Part shown: positions 7,709 to 16,661 of the stretch, piece by piece
How the letters are laid out: the number at the start of each line of letters is the position of its first letter
How positions within the stretch are numbered: the first letter of the stretch is position 1
Assembly: GCA_015057315.1 (NCBI GenBank)
Contig: SVER01000020.1
Span: 1 to 61,017 of the forward strand
DNA length: 61,017 nt
Reading direction: 5' to 3'
Source: Pseudobutyrivibrio ruminis
Lineage (GTDB): Bacteria; Bacillota; Clostridia; Lachnospirales; Lachnospiraceae
Position numbers and translations under genes: made by a program
Notes under the pieces: generated by a model
The model's input: only the letters and a program-made list of their open reading frames with translations
Told to the model about the DNA's origin: nothing
Database searches by the model: none

Positions 7709-8902
7709 CTACCTCTTTTCTATGTATGATTTGTAAAATTCGAATGTATCTATGGTAGTTGGATCTACCATGTCAGGATTAGAATTAAGGTAGTTCACCG
7801 AATCCTCCAAGATTAAGTAAACACACATATCTAAGTCCTTAAAAGCCATAGCCCTTATAACATCTAATCTAGGTTGCTTGTCACGGCCTGGCTCAATATA
7901 ATCTGCAACAAAAATAATCTTATCTAACAGGTTCATATTAGGGCATCCCGTAGTATGAACTTCAATGGCGTGAGCAATTTGTTCATCGAATACATCATAT
8001 TTACTCTTACAGTAATGAGCACCTACTTTACCGTGCAGTAAATGAGGGTACTTATATTCAATATCTGTAATAGGAATGTTATTTTTCTCGCATACACTGA
8101 TACGTTTTTCATCAGAAATACATTTAGCACAATCATGAAGCATTCCTGCTACCATAGCATTGATTGCAGGATAATCCCATCTGATTGCCAGGGAATAAGC
8201 CATATTAGCAACACCTATTGTATGAATGTATCGGCTTAGTTTAAGCTCCTTTTTCATTTCTTCGTCTAGACGTGTTACATCTGAAAAAGAATAACAATAT
8301 TTATTGTAGAGATTATGCATTGTAATGTATTCTCTAACACTATCTGGCACCTCAGCTTTATTTACATCGCTAGAATAAAAGGATTCTCTTATACCTGATG
8401 ATGCCAATGCATTAGCCTTATAATCAATAAGCATAAAATCACCATCAAACATATTTTTACATTCAAAAATAGCATGTTCAATAGTAGCTGTATTATCACC
8501 AGCTCTTGGTGCCACAAGTACAGTAGCGTATTCAGAAATCACATCAGGCTTAACCCAATTCTTAAAATTAATCAGGCTATCACTGCCCATAATAAAGAAG
8601 ATTTCGTCCTCAGGCATTTCATTGTGATACTCAGTAAATGTAATATATGAATAGCTTTTGCCAGCTCTCATAATCTCTCGTTCATCGATATCAAAGTAAG
8701 GGATATCTTTAATAGCAAGACGCACCATCTCAAGTCTATTAAAATCGGAAATACCATCTGCTGTGTTCTTATGAGGTGGTGTTCCTGCAACTAAAAAATA
8801 TACCTTATCCAGTTTGTACTGCGACAAAGCTGCCTTTGCAATCCCTAGATGAGTGTTATGAATGGGATTGAAGGTGCCTCCATATACACCGATTCTAGCC
8901 AT
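7709..8902 (-). CDS. nadD: Nicotinate-nucleotide adenylyltransferase fused to YqeK
   Basis: Residues 1 to about 195 form a NadD nucleotidyltransferase (GGTFNPIHNTH, then SSGIRES), which makes deamido-NAD from nicotinate mononucleotide and ATP. Residues from about 205 to 397 are a YqeK-type HD hydrolase (HTIGVAN, MLHDCAK, EVHTTGC, FVADYIEPGR), a family shown elsewhere to split diadenosine tetraphosphate. In many Firmicutes these are two adjacent genes; here they are one 397-residue frame with no visible break. It is followed by rsfS and preceded by yhbY. Confidence 0.93.
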   Translation of the reverse strand: MARIGVYGGTFNPIHNTHLGIAKAALSQYKLDKVYFLVAGTPPHKNTADGISDFNRLEMVRLAIKDIPYFDIDEREIMRAGKSYSYITFTEYHNEMPEDEIFFIMGSDSLINFKNWVKPDVISEYATVLVAPRAGDNTATIEHAIFECKNMFDGDFMLIDYKANALASSGIRESFYSSDVNKAEVPDSVREYITMHNLYNKYCYSFSDVTRLDEEMKKELKLSRYIHTIGVANMAYSLAIRWDYPAINAMVAGMLHDCAKCISDEKRISVCEKNNIPITDIEYKYPHLLHGKVGAHYCKSKYDVFDEQIAHAIEVHTTGCPNMNLLDKIIFVADYIEPGRDKQPRLDVIRAMAFKDLDMCVYLILEDSVNYLNSNPDMVDPTTIDTFEFYKSYIEKR

Positions 8903-8914
8903 TTTAAGCTCCTA

Positions 8915-9202
8915 TTAGTTAGGTAATTTGATAACAGGCTTCTTTGCTGCCCTGTAAAGAATAATCTTCTTACCGATTACTCTAACAACCTCTGAATGAG
9001 TACGCTCTGCAAGAATCTGAGCCATCTCACGTGGGTCATCAAAACAATTCTTAAGAACGTTAATCTTAATAAGCTCTCTAGCCTCTAAAGCTTCGTCTAC
9101 AGCCTGTGTATGTTCAGGTGTAAGGCTTGCTTTACCAATCTGAAGAATTGGGCTTAATTCAGCTGCTAAAGATGATAAATAAGCTCTTTGTTTATTAGTC
9201 AT
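8915..9202 (-). CDS. yhbY: YhbY-type RNA-binding protein
   Basis: A 95-residue CRM-domain protein that in other bacteria associates with pre-50S ribosomal particles. It starts with the family's MTNKQRAYLSSLA and contains the GxxG-type loop as IGKASLT, followed by ELIKINVLKN and a VVRVIGKKIILYR strand. It sits between obgE and nadD-yqeK, 11-12 bases from each, as part of a ribosome-assembly operon. Confidence 0.93.
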   Translation of the reverse strand: MTNKQRAYLSSLAAELSPILQIGKASLTPEHTQAVDEALEARELIKINVLKNCFDDPREMAQILAERTHSEVVRVIGKKIILYRAAKKPVIKLPN

Positions 9203-9213
9203 TTCTATACCTC

Positions 9214-10521
<1,308 letters not shown>

Positions 10522-10560
10522 TTATCCCTGCTTACCTCCGTGTGTTACGCCAACAAGCAT
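10522..10560 (-). CDS. Possible 12-residue leader peptide of obgE
   Basis: The frame MLVGVTHGGKQG opens eight bases after GGAG in the obgE leader and stops 21 bases before the obgE ATG. A -10 element TATAAT lies upstream (10607-10602), and a hairpin (GCTTCAC/GTGAAGC) lies between the two. It may modulate obgE translation, or be chance. No attenuator-type terminator follows it. Confidence 0.35.
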   Translation of the reverse strand: MLVGVTHGGKQG

Positions 10561-10601
10561 TATGATTTCTCCGCTTCACTAACACGTGAAGCTAAAGAAA
10601 T

Positions 10602-10607
10602 ATTATA
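10602..10607 (-). promoter_or_regulatory. -10 element of the obgE promoter
   Basis: TATAAT on the minus strand, about 100 bases upstream of obgE and downstream of the rpmA terminator. The matching -35 region is weak (ATTTAA at a 17-base spacing). Confidence 0.5.
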
Positions 10608-10670
10608 GCTTGTTCGCTACACACTTAAATACGCTAAAATCAGCTATTATGATTAACTACGTTGTTACCT

Positions 10671-10709
10671 AAAAAAACGACCCGACTACGTAATACGCAT
10701 AGTCGGGTC
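10671..10709 (-). terminator. Terminator after rpmA
   Basis: GACCCGACTA (10679-10688) pairs with TAGTCGGGTC (10700-10709), and on the minus strand seven T's follow. It separates rplU-prp-rpmA from obgE. Confidence 0.9.
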
Positions 10710-10715
10710 AATCGA

Positions 10716-11000
10716 TTACTGTTCTACTGGATAGACAGAAGCCTGCTTCTTGTCTCTACCTTTTCTTTCGAAACGAAGTACTCCATCAACTAAAGCAAAA
10801 AGTGTATCGTCTCCACCGAGACCTACATTGTTGCCTGGAAGAATCTTTGTACCACGCTGTCTGTAAAGAATATTGCCAGCCTTAACGAACTGACCGTCTG
10901 CTCTCTTTGCGCCTAATCTCTTAGACTCTGAATCTCTACCGTTCTTTGTAGAGCCTACACCCTTTTTATGAGCGAAGAACTGAAGGTTCATCTGTAACAT
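10716..11000 (-). CDS. rpmA: 50S ribosomal protein L27
   Basis: The 94-residue L27 carries the Firmicutes extension: MLQMNLQFF precedes AHKKGVGST, the true mature N-terminus that reaches the peptidyl-transferase centre. Prp cleaves after the FF pair. The body ([24 protein letters not shown]) is typical. AAGGAGGTG precedes the first ATG. The gene for Prp lies immediately upstream, and a strong terminator follows. Confidence 0.98.
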   Translation of the reverse strand: MLQMNLQFFAHKKGVGSTKNGRDSESKRLGAKRADGQFVKAGNILYRQRGTKILPGNNVGLGGDDTLFALVDGVLRFERKGRDKKQASVYPVEQ

Positions 11001-11003
11001 GTC

Positions 11004-11330
11004 TTACACCTCCTTGTATTGTAATGAAATATATTCATCACCGTATTGTTTTTGAATTTCGTCTAAACCTAGTAACATTGAATCTAACAAAAGCTTAGAT
11101 TTGTCGGAAAGTGGTTCTGGAAAAGTCATAACTAAATGACCACCATCTTCAGCAGCATCAACAGAAAAAGCATCATCTGTAAAACGTTCGATACTATTAA
11201 AAGTGTTGATAGCTAAAACTGAAACTGCAGCGCAGACAATGTTTTGTCCTGCTTCTACATCACCAGCATGCCCGTCTAAGGAAACCTGTTTGAATTCTGC
11301 TCCAGATTTAGTAATAATAACGGAAACCAT
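11004..11330 (-). CDS. prp: Ribosomal-processing cysteine protease Prp
   Basis: Prp trims the N-terminal extension of L27. The 108-residue protein has the catalytic histidine in DGHAG (His21) and cysteine in IVCAAVSVL (Cys33). The position before IVCA that is often aspartate in this family (GxDIVCA) is asparagine here (Asn30). It lies between rplU and rpmA with gaps of two to three bases, the conserved order, so it is made together with its substrate. Confidence 0.95.
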   Translation of the reverse strand: MVSVIITKSGAEFKQVSLDGHAGDVEAGQNIVCAAVSVLAINTFNSIERFTDDAFSVDAAEDGGHLVMTFPEPLSDKSKLLLDSMLLGLDEIQKQYGDEYISLQYKEV

Positions 11331-11332
11331 AA

Positions 11333-11641
11333 TTAGCCGTTAATCTTCTCAATCTTAACCTGAGTGAAAGCCTGTCTGTGGCCATTCTTCTTGTGGTAAC
11401 CTGTTTTTCTCTTGTACTTGTAAACGATTACCTTCTTACCTCTGCCTTCTTTAACAACAGAAGCCTCAACTGAAGCGCCTTCTACTGTAGGTGCGCCAAC
11501 CTTGAGTTCCTTGTCGCTAACAGCAAGAACCTGATCAAAAGTAACCTTCTCACCAGCTTCTACACCAAGCTTTTCAATGGTAATGATATCGCCTTCAGAA
11601 ACTTTGTACTGCTTACCACCTGTTGCAATAATTGCGTACAT
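11333..11641 (-). CDS. rplU: 50S ribosomal protein L21
   Basis: A 102-residue L21 beginning [18 protein letters not shown] with the C-terminal signature [15 protein letters not shown] that contacts 23S rRNA. It is first in rplU-prp-rpmA and is preceded by a structured leader and a consensus-like promoter. In relatives it usually follows rng; here unrelated genes lie in between. Confidence 0.98.
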   Translation of the reverse strand: MYAIIATGGKQYKVSEGDIITIEKLGVEAGEKVTFDQVLAVSDKELKVGAPTVEGASVEASVVKEGRGKKVIVYKYKRKTGYHKKNGHRQAFTQVKIEKING

Positions 11642-11729
11642 GGTTGCTCCTCCTTTTTATCATTACTCGCCAGTTTCGGTGGTGTCTCGGTATGAAACAC
11701 ACTTAAAAAACCACACTGAGCGGCATACT
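11642..11729 (-). ncRNA. Candidate L21 leader RNA
   Basis: The 5' untranslated region of rplU (about 88 bases) contains paired segments: CTGAG with CTCAG close to the predicted start, and GTGTGG near position 11712 with CCACC nearer the gene. Position and general form fit the L21 leader family of Firmicutes, thought to bind L21 for feedback control. A covariance-model search would decide. Confidence 0.55.
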
Positions 11730-11734
11730 CAGAT

Positions 11735-11763
11735 ATATTAACATAGGAATCCCACTTCGTCAA
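11735..11763 (-). promoter_or_regulatory. Promoter of rplU-prp-rpmA
   Basis: On the minus strand TTGACG (11763-11758) and TAATAT (11740-11735) are spaced 17 bases, with a TG-type extended -10. Confidence 0.8.
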
Positions 11764-11792
11764 TGAAAAAGGTGACAAAATTTTCCATAAAT

Positions 11793-12161
11793 TTAATCAA
11801 TTGTATGTGCACTGCCTAAATGCTTTGTTAAATATGCATCCAGTGAGCTCATCTTACCTGATGCAGCTTCTCTTATCTTTTTAGCCTCATCATCAAGGCA
11901 ATGCTTACAGGCCTTTATAAGGTCTTCCTCTTCATTAGATGAAAACCAATCATCAAACTGCTCTTGTAAATCAGTATCATCCTTAAAGTGAAATTTACTA
12001 AGCTGCAATGTAAGCTGTGAAATTGAGCGAGTTCTTACAGCCTCCCTGGCTTCATCTGTAAGATTTAGTTCAGGATGAGCCTTATTATAATTAACGATTT
12101 CCTGGTCTGCTATATCCTTTGCTCTTTTTTCTACAACGTCAATTATGTTGTTTAACTCCAT
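11793..12161 (-). CDS. Hypothetical protein, helical and charged
   Basis: A 122-residue soluble protein I do not recognise. It is largely helical, rich in Asp, Glu and Lys, with a single CKHCLDD motif in the C-terminal third and no signal peptide or membrane segment. It lies 23 bases after the DUF362 gene on the same strand and may be co-transcribed with it. Its frame ends 30 bases before the rplU -35 element. Confidence 0.6.
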   Translation of the reverse strand: MELNNIIDVVEKRAKDIADQEIVNYNKAHPELNLTDEAREAVRTRSISQLTLQLSKFHFKDDTDLQEQFDDWFSSNEEEDLIKACKHCLDDEAKKIREAASGKMSSLDAYLTKHLGSAHTID

Positions 12162-12184
12162 AGTTTATACCCCCGTAAAATAAA

Positions 12185-13072
12185 CTAGAGTTCTATAAGT
12201 TCGTATTCCTTGCTTCCAACATTAAGCGATGCTGCTACATCAACTGTATGTTCGCCATTTCTAGATGTAACTCTCTCTAAGAAATGGTCTCTTCCCACAT
12301 CCTTTGATGCATATACTAAATCAAGACACGCTCTATCAATTGCAACTGGGTCTAAACTAGCTAAGATACCGATATCCTTAAGACATGGGTCTTCTGCAAC
12401 AGCACAACAATCGCAATCAACAGACATATTTGCCATTACATTGATAAATGCCATATTTCCTTTGAAATGGTCTACAACGGCAGATGCAGCTTCAGCCATG
12501 CTTTCCAAAAAAGCATTCTGCTCAGGTAAATCATTCCATACGATATCCTGTTCACTTGCAAGCTTGTATTTGCCAGCAGAATGAATCTGAACCTTTCCAG
12601 CACAGGATGCACATCCAATAGAAAGCTGCTTTAGAGCGCCACCGAAGCCACCCATTGGGTGCCCCTTAAAATGAGAAAGTACAAGCATGGAATCATAATT
12701 GAGAAGATTCTTGCCCATAATATCTGTCTTAAGATGTGTTCCGTTCTTAACAGGAATCTCTATATCAGGACCTTCTGCATCCATTAAATCCACATCAAAT
12801 AACTCGTTCCAGCCATGGCGCTTAAGTAGTTTGATATGCTTATCTGTGTAATTTCTTTCACCATCATAAGCTGTATTACATTCAACTATAGTGCCGTTAA
12901 CATGCTCAACCATTGGCTTCCAAAATGCAGGTTTAAGATAATTCTGATTGCCTTCCTCTCCAGAATGAACCTTAACAGCAACCTTACCTGGTAACTTAAT
13001 ACCTAACTTATCGTACATTTTTACAACATTTTCAGCAGTTACATTTTTGATAAAATAAACTTTAGATGCCAT
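12185..13072 (-). CDS. DUF362-family protein
   Basis: This 295-residue protein matches the DUF362 pattern: a Lys-Val strand (KVAVKVHSGE), then NYDSMLVLSHFKGHPMGGFGGALKQLSIG, and cysteines in GCASCAGK and CDCCAVAEDPC that may bind a metal or cluster. Many relatives carry a C-terminal ferredoxin-like domain; none is visible here. Function is unknown. TGGAGGGA precedes the ATG. It sits in the accessory block between rplU and rng. Confidence 0.85.
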   Translation of the reverse strand: MASKVYFIKNVTAENVVKMYDKLGIKLPGKVAVKVHSGEEGNQNYLKPAFWKPMVEHVNGTIVECNTAYDGERNYTDKHIKLLKRHGWNELFDVDLMDAEGPDIEIPVKNGTHLKTDIMGKNLLNYDSMLVLSHFKGHPMGGFGGALKQLSIGCASCAGKVQIHSAGKYKLASEQDIVWNDLPEQNAFLESMAEAASAVVDHFKGNMAFINVMANMSVDCDCCAVAEDPCLKDIGILASLDPVAIDRACLDLVYASKDVGRDHFLERVTSRNGEHTVDVAASLNVGSKEYELIEL

Positions 13073-13141
13073 AAAATCCCTCCATATAATTTAATCCAAC
13101 TATTATAATTATACTTTGCAAAGAATTTACATGCAATAAGT

Positions 13142-13747
13142 CTATTCCCACAAATTTCTAAAGCCTTCGTATTGCCATAATCCGATATTTGATTCATCAG
13201 CCTCAGCAGTTAAACGTTGTAAAGTATTATCGTGAGCTACAGTAGGCTCATAGCTTTTGGCAATGCCATATCCATTTTTTACAATAATGGCATTGACCAT
13301 AGCTTCTTCAATTGTTTTCTCATCGAAAGTATCCTTAACATCCTCAAGCCATACATAAGCTAAGATTCTATCATACTGGTCATCGCTGTCTACATCATAT
13401 TCTAAATATAATGTACCTGCATTTGAAAGAAGCTCCTTAGTATAGTCAGATGCCATAACACCATATTTATTATTACGTTCTTCTTCCTTAGCAACAGATT
13501 CTGGAGTATCAATACCAATCATACGAACTCTCTTATGCTCACCTGTTTTATCTTCTACAATAATTGTATCTCCATCTACTGTTCTAATAAATTTTACTGC
13601 ATCCAAATTGCTCTCCTGACTAAATGAATCATTTGAATTTTTAACACTAGTAATATTTTTACTATTCAAGTATTCTGGAACACCTACTCCAATCATAATT
13701 GCAATAAGGATAATTCCTATTCGCTGCCATTTATTTTGTGTTTTCAT
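13142..13747 (-). CDS. Thermonuclease-like nuclease (SNase fold)
   Basis: The 201-residue protein has an N-terminal hydrophobic segment (about residues 10-24), which acts as signal or anchor, followed by a staphylococcal-nuclease domain. The catalytic set is visible: DGDTI, RVRMIGIDTPES (matching Arg35 and Glu43 of the S. aureus enzyme) and YDRILAYVW (matching Arg87). It should be a calcium-dependent secreted or surface nuclease for DNA and RNA. It is followed by DUF362 and preceded by a long repeat-rich gap. Confidence 0.9.
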   Translation of the reverse strand: MKTQNKWQRIGIILIAIMIGVGVPEYLNSKNITSVKNSNDSFSQESNLDAVKFIRTVDGDTIIVEDKTGEHKRVRMIGIDTPESVAKEEERNNKYGVMASDYTKELLSNAGTLYLEYDVDSDDQYDRILAYVWLEDVKDTFDEKTIEEAMVNAIIVKNGYGIAKSYEPTVAHDNTLQRLTAEADESNIGLWQYEGFRNLWE

Positions 13748-13854
13748 ATATTAGTCCTTAGTTTTAATTTGTCTAGTATAAGAGTTGACTTTAGCATTAT
13801 AGCAAATATCAGTTTTTCAATTAACAGATGATTGAGTGAAACTTCTAATTTGCA

Positions 13855-14165
13855 AAATCCACTTAACATTTTAGTGATTTTGTAAGTGTTATTCAAACAG
13901 TGTCTTAATGCACTTACCACGATTTTGAAAAAGTTAAGCGGATTTCGTTAAAGCCTTTCAAAAGCTTACTAATTTGTAAGTGAATTAAGTGTACAATCTA
14001 TGTATGCTAATTCCACTTAAGTATTTTATAAGTGGTTTTTACAGCATCTCTGTTAACACTTAATTGGCCTATGAAAAAGTGCGTTTTTTCAAGCAAAGCT
14101 TTAAATACACTTAACTTTTTCAGAATTGTAGTAAGTGTTTTTGCCTAATATCACAAATACGCTTA
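13855..14165. repeat. Array of CACTTA/TAAGTG inverted repeats
   Basis: The gap 13748-14218 holds no gene. It has ten exact copies of CACTTA or its complement between 13860 and 14137 (starts 13860, 13883, 13911, 13977, 13986, 14014, 14029, 14057, 14108, 14132). A ~35-base unit is recognisable three times: 13855-13888, 14103-14137, and inverted at 13911-13945; the last two agree at about 30 of 35 positions. Opposed hexamers form hairpins, some followed by T-runs (14013-14040, 14107-14142). It may be a relic of a palindromic element or a multi-site regulatory region. Confidence 0.75.
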
Positions 14166-14218
14166 ATTCCGTCACTTTTCTGATTCCCAAAAAATTGACA
14201 ATATTTCATATTTTTACG

Positions 14219-15730
14219 CTACTGATTATATTCATACTGATTAGAAACTTTGATAATTACTACATCTTTCTTTTTTATTATTGAACCTTTATATGGATAG
14301 CAAGGCATTTCATCTATATAATCTGCATCTAACAATGTTTCATATTCCTCACCCCAAACCATATTCAAACCATTAATTCCCAAATCATCAATAAGTCCAT
14401 TGTAACTGTCTACTACGCAACTTGGTTTAGTGCTAGTTAATCCAAAGTGTGCATAGTATGAAGAATTTGACCAGTTTTCATTAACTTTAAATAGAGGACT
14501 TTCGCTTATTTCACCAATGAATGCATATTTATAACTTTCTGTATATAGATTCTCATCAAATAAATCATTAATAATGGATGACATAATTTCTTTACTTGAT
14601 GTATTACCTAAAGCTAATGCATCAATATCCGTTCCAACTGCATACACATTTCCATATAACATAATACAGCCAAAAACAATTACTAAAGTTACATTAGTTC
14701 TATCGGAAAGATAAAATAAAATTAATGGTATCAATAAAACTAATGGAGCTGTCATTTGCATTTGCAGTTCTTCCGCTGATGGAGTTAGCAAATAGCATAT
14801 ACAACAAGCTATTGGAATAAGCAGAACTATAATTTCATAAAAAACAATGTTTTTCAGTTTTGTTTTTTTCAATATAGGTAAGACAATTGTTAATATGAAT
14901 AAAATTACCAATACCAATATACGTATAGGATAAAAAATATAATAACTATCTGGATATAAAAAGTAGTGAACAAATATAGAATACGCATTTTTTATTCCTG
15001 TTGGTAAATTCAACAAAATAGTACCTAGAGTAATATTATCAGCGCCTTTATACCAAGATGCTTCAATATGCCTTAGCTTTAAACCTATATCCCATATTAC
15101 TTTATATGCCATACAAGATATTATAAATGCCAATATTGAACGTAATATTAATTTTATTGAAAAATCAGGCTTGTCTTCATTTAAATAGATAAGTATATTA
15201 AATAAAACAATAATACAATAACAACCAATATTAGCCTGATATAATCCAAGAGTTAACGTCAATAATCCTATTATAGATATCCATATAAAACAATTCATGA
15301 TTCTTGAATAATCACTAGACAATTGCATGATAGTTAGTTTAGCTGCACAGACAGATAGTAAAACGGACAGACCAAAGGTAGGCGACATATATCTATAAGA
15401 TAAAAAGCAACACGTTACTGTACTTATAACAACTAGTAACATGAAGATATAATGTTGCCTTTTATGATTGTAAAAAAGCATTGTCATAGCTGTGGATAGC
15501 AAAATTAAAGTAAGTAGAGAATTAAAAGGCTCCGCTGCATAACCTTCTCTAATTTTATCAAGAAATAGCCATGCCCATCTACCAATAGATAGTTCCCAAT
15601 TTCCTGCTTGATAATGAGATGAATGCCATAATCCATCTGAAGAATTATTATAAGAATTGGCAATTAACGGCAAATAACATATACAGCCAATAATAGTTAA
15701 AACGAATACACTTTTTATATAGTCATTCAT
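14219..15730 (-). CDS. GtrII-type membrane glycosyltransferase
   Basis: A 503-residue protein with about ten hydrophobic helices. The N-terminal stretch NSSDGLWHS...NWELSIGRWAW...EPFNSLL resembles the GtrII glucosyltransferase family, which adds glucose from a lipid carrier to surface polysaccharide. A ~100-residue soluble C-terminal part follows the last helix. The ATG at 15730 has no clear ribosome site. A strong one (AGGAG at 15775-15771) instead serves an ATG at 15761, which a nine-A tract puts out of frame with this gene. It follows rng and precedes the repeat array, and looks acquired. The substrate is unknown. Confidence 0.75.
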   Translation of the reverse strand: MNDYIKSVFVLTIIGCICYLPLIANSYNNSSDGLWHSSHYQAGNWELSIGRWAWLFLDKIREGYAAEPFNSLLTLILLSTAMTMLFYNHKRQHYIFMLLVVISTVTCCFLSYRYMSPTFGLSVLLSVCAAKLTIMQLSSDYSRIMNCFIWISIIGLLTLTLGLYQANIGCYCIIVLFNILIYLNEDKPDFSIKLILRSILAFIISCMAYKVIWDIGLKLRHIEASWYKGADNITLGTILLNLPTGIKNAYSIFVHYFLYPDSYYIFYPIRILVLVILFILTIVLPILKKTKLKNIVFYEIIVLLIPIACCICYLLTPSAEELQMQMTAPLVLLIPLILFYLSDRTNVTLVIVFGCIMLYGNVYAVGTDIDALALGNTSSKEIMSSIINDLFDENLYTESYKYAFIGEISESPLFKVNENWSNSSYYAHFGLTSTKPSCVVDSYNGLIDDLGINGLNMVWGEEYETLLDADYIDEMPCYPYKGSIIKKKDVVIIKVSNQYEYNQ

Positions 15731-15731
15731 G

Positions 15732-15761
15732 TTATACAGTATTTTTTTTTATATCTATCAT
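15732..15761 (-). CDS. Nine-codon leader frame with A9 tract before the GtrII gene
   Basis: An ATG at 15761 lies nine bases after AGGAG and reads MIDIKKNTV before stopping at 15734-15732, one base before the GtrII ATG. The frame contains nine consecutive A's (T's at 15742-15750 on the plus strand). Loss of one A would join this start in frame to the GtrII protein and add ten residues. The tract may therefore act as a phase-variation switch, a transcriptional slippage site, or simply a translational coupling leader. Confidence 0.5.
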   Translation of the reverse strand: MIDIKKNTV

Positions 15762-15773
15762 GTGTACTCTCTC

Positions 15774-16661
15774 CTAAATAATAAAATTAGAAAAACATCT
15801 ACTTCTAGTGATTTCTAAAAGTCCTAAGTTAGTAAAACCATGTATATTAACTATTGAAATATCGTTTTTAAATGCTTCCTTAGCAAATTCTAACAATTGT
15901 ATTTCCTCTGACTTTGATACCTTAAGTAAATCCACAATTATTATTCCAGATATTGAACGAAGCCTAAGCTGATGTGCTATTTCTTCTAAAGCCTCCAGAT
16001 TAGTTTCCATGGCTGTAGATTTGCCATAATTCTTTGATGAATTAACATCGATAATAGTCATAGCTTCTGTAGGTTCAATTAGAATGTTTGCTCCGGATTT
16101 GAGATGAACTATTTTGGAAGTGGTCTTATCTAATAAAGCTGTTAAACCATATAAATTCCATAATGTGATTTCATTTTCTGAATAAAATCTTGAGTTTGGC
16201 AATTGCTCCATTACTTCATGTAAATCAGTTACAATTTCAGTAGTAACGTCACAATAATTATCTAGATAATAGTTTAAAAAACTATATTTGCATAAATCTA
16301 AATTAAAGTCTTTTATAAAATCACAAGAATAAGGCTTTACACCCTTTTTGTCCTGAGAAATTTGCACATAAAACTGGTCAGCCTGGCACACCAGCTTTTT
16401 ATCAGAGTGACGGGTTACAAAGCTTTCAGGCCTTAACTTTCTATTTTCAATAAATCCCTTGTCCCCAGAATCAAGCTTTACAATACAAGCATCTATATCT
16501 GAAAGCACCTTCTCAACTGTTGCGAGATGAACTTCCCCAACTTTTGTTACATCCAGATTAATTAAATCCAGTGTTTTATCATTTTCATCAAAAGAAACAA
16601 GGAGCCTAAGCTCCTTGTCCTGATATAATCCATTTGTAATAACTACTTTTTTAACGCTCAT
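15774..16661 (-). CDS. Ribonuclease E/G homologue, compact form
   Basis: Members of this family cut AU-rich single-stranded RNA and mature rRNA. The C-terminal catalytic signature is intact: ILIEPTEAMTIIDVNSSKN and SGIIIVDLLKV supply the two metal-binding aspartates, ending in LLEITRSR. The N-terminal S1-like part is recognisable (GEVHLATVEKVL). At 295 residues it is about 100 shorter than the relatives I recall; the stretch carrying LIVRT, the 5'-monophosphate sensor, seems absent between about residues 115 and 140. It overlaps the preceding gene by 11 bases. The usual Zn-link cysteines are also lacking. Confidence 0.82.
   Translation of the reverse strand: MSVKKVVITNGLYQDKELRLLVSFDENDKTLDLINLDVTKVGEVHLATVEKVLSDIDACIVKLDSGDKGFIENRKLRPESFVTRHSDKKLVCQADQFYVQISQDKKGVKPYSCDFIKDFNLDLCKYSFLNYYLDNYCDVTTEIVTDLHEVMEQLPNSRFYSENEITLWNLYGLTALLDKTTSKIVHLKSGANILIEPTEAMTIIDVNSSKNYGKSTAMETNLEALEEIAHQLRLRSISGIIIVDLLKVSKSEEIQLLEFAKEAFKNDISIVNIHGFTNLGLLEITRSRCFSNFII

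Noticed and set aside
13855..14165. CRISPR array
   Set aside because: Repeats are short, inverted relative to each other, imperfect beyond the hexamer and irregularly spaced, and no cas genes are near.
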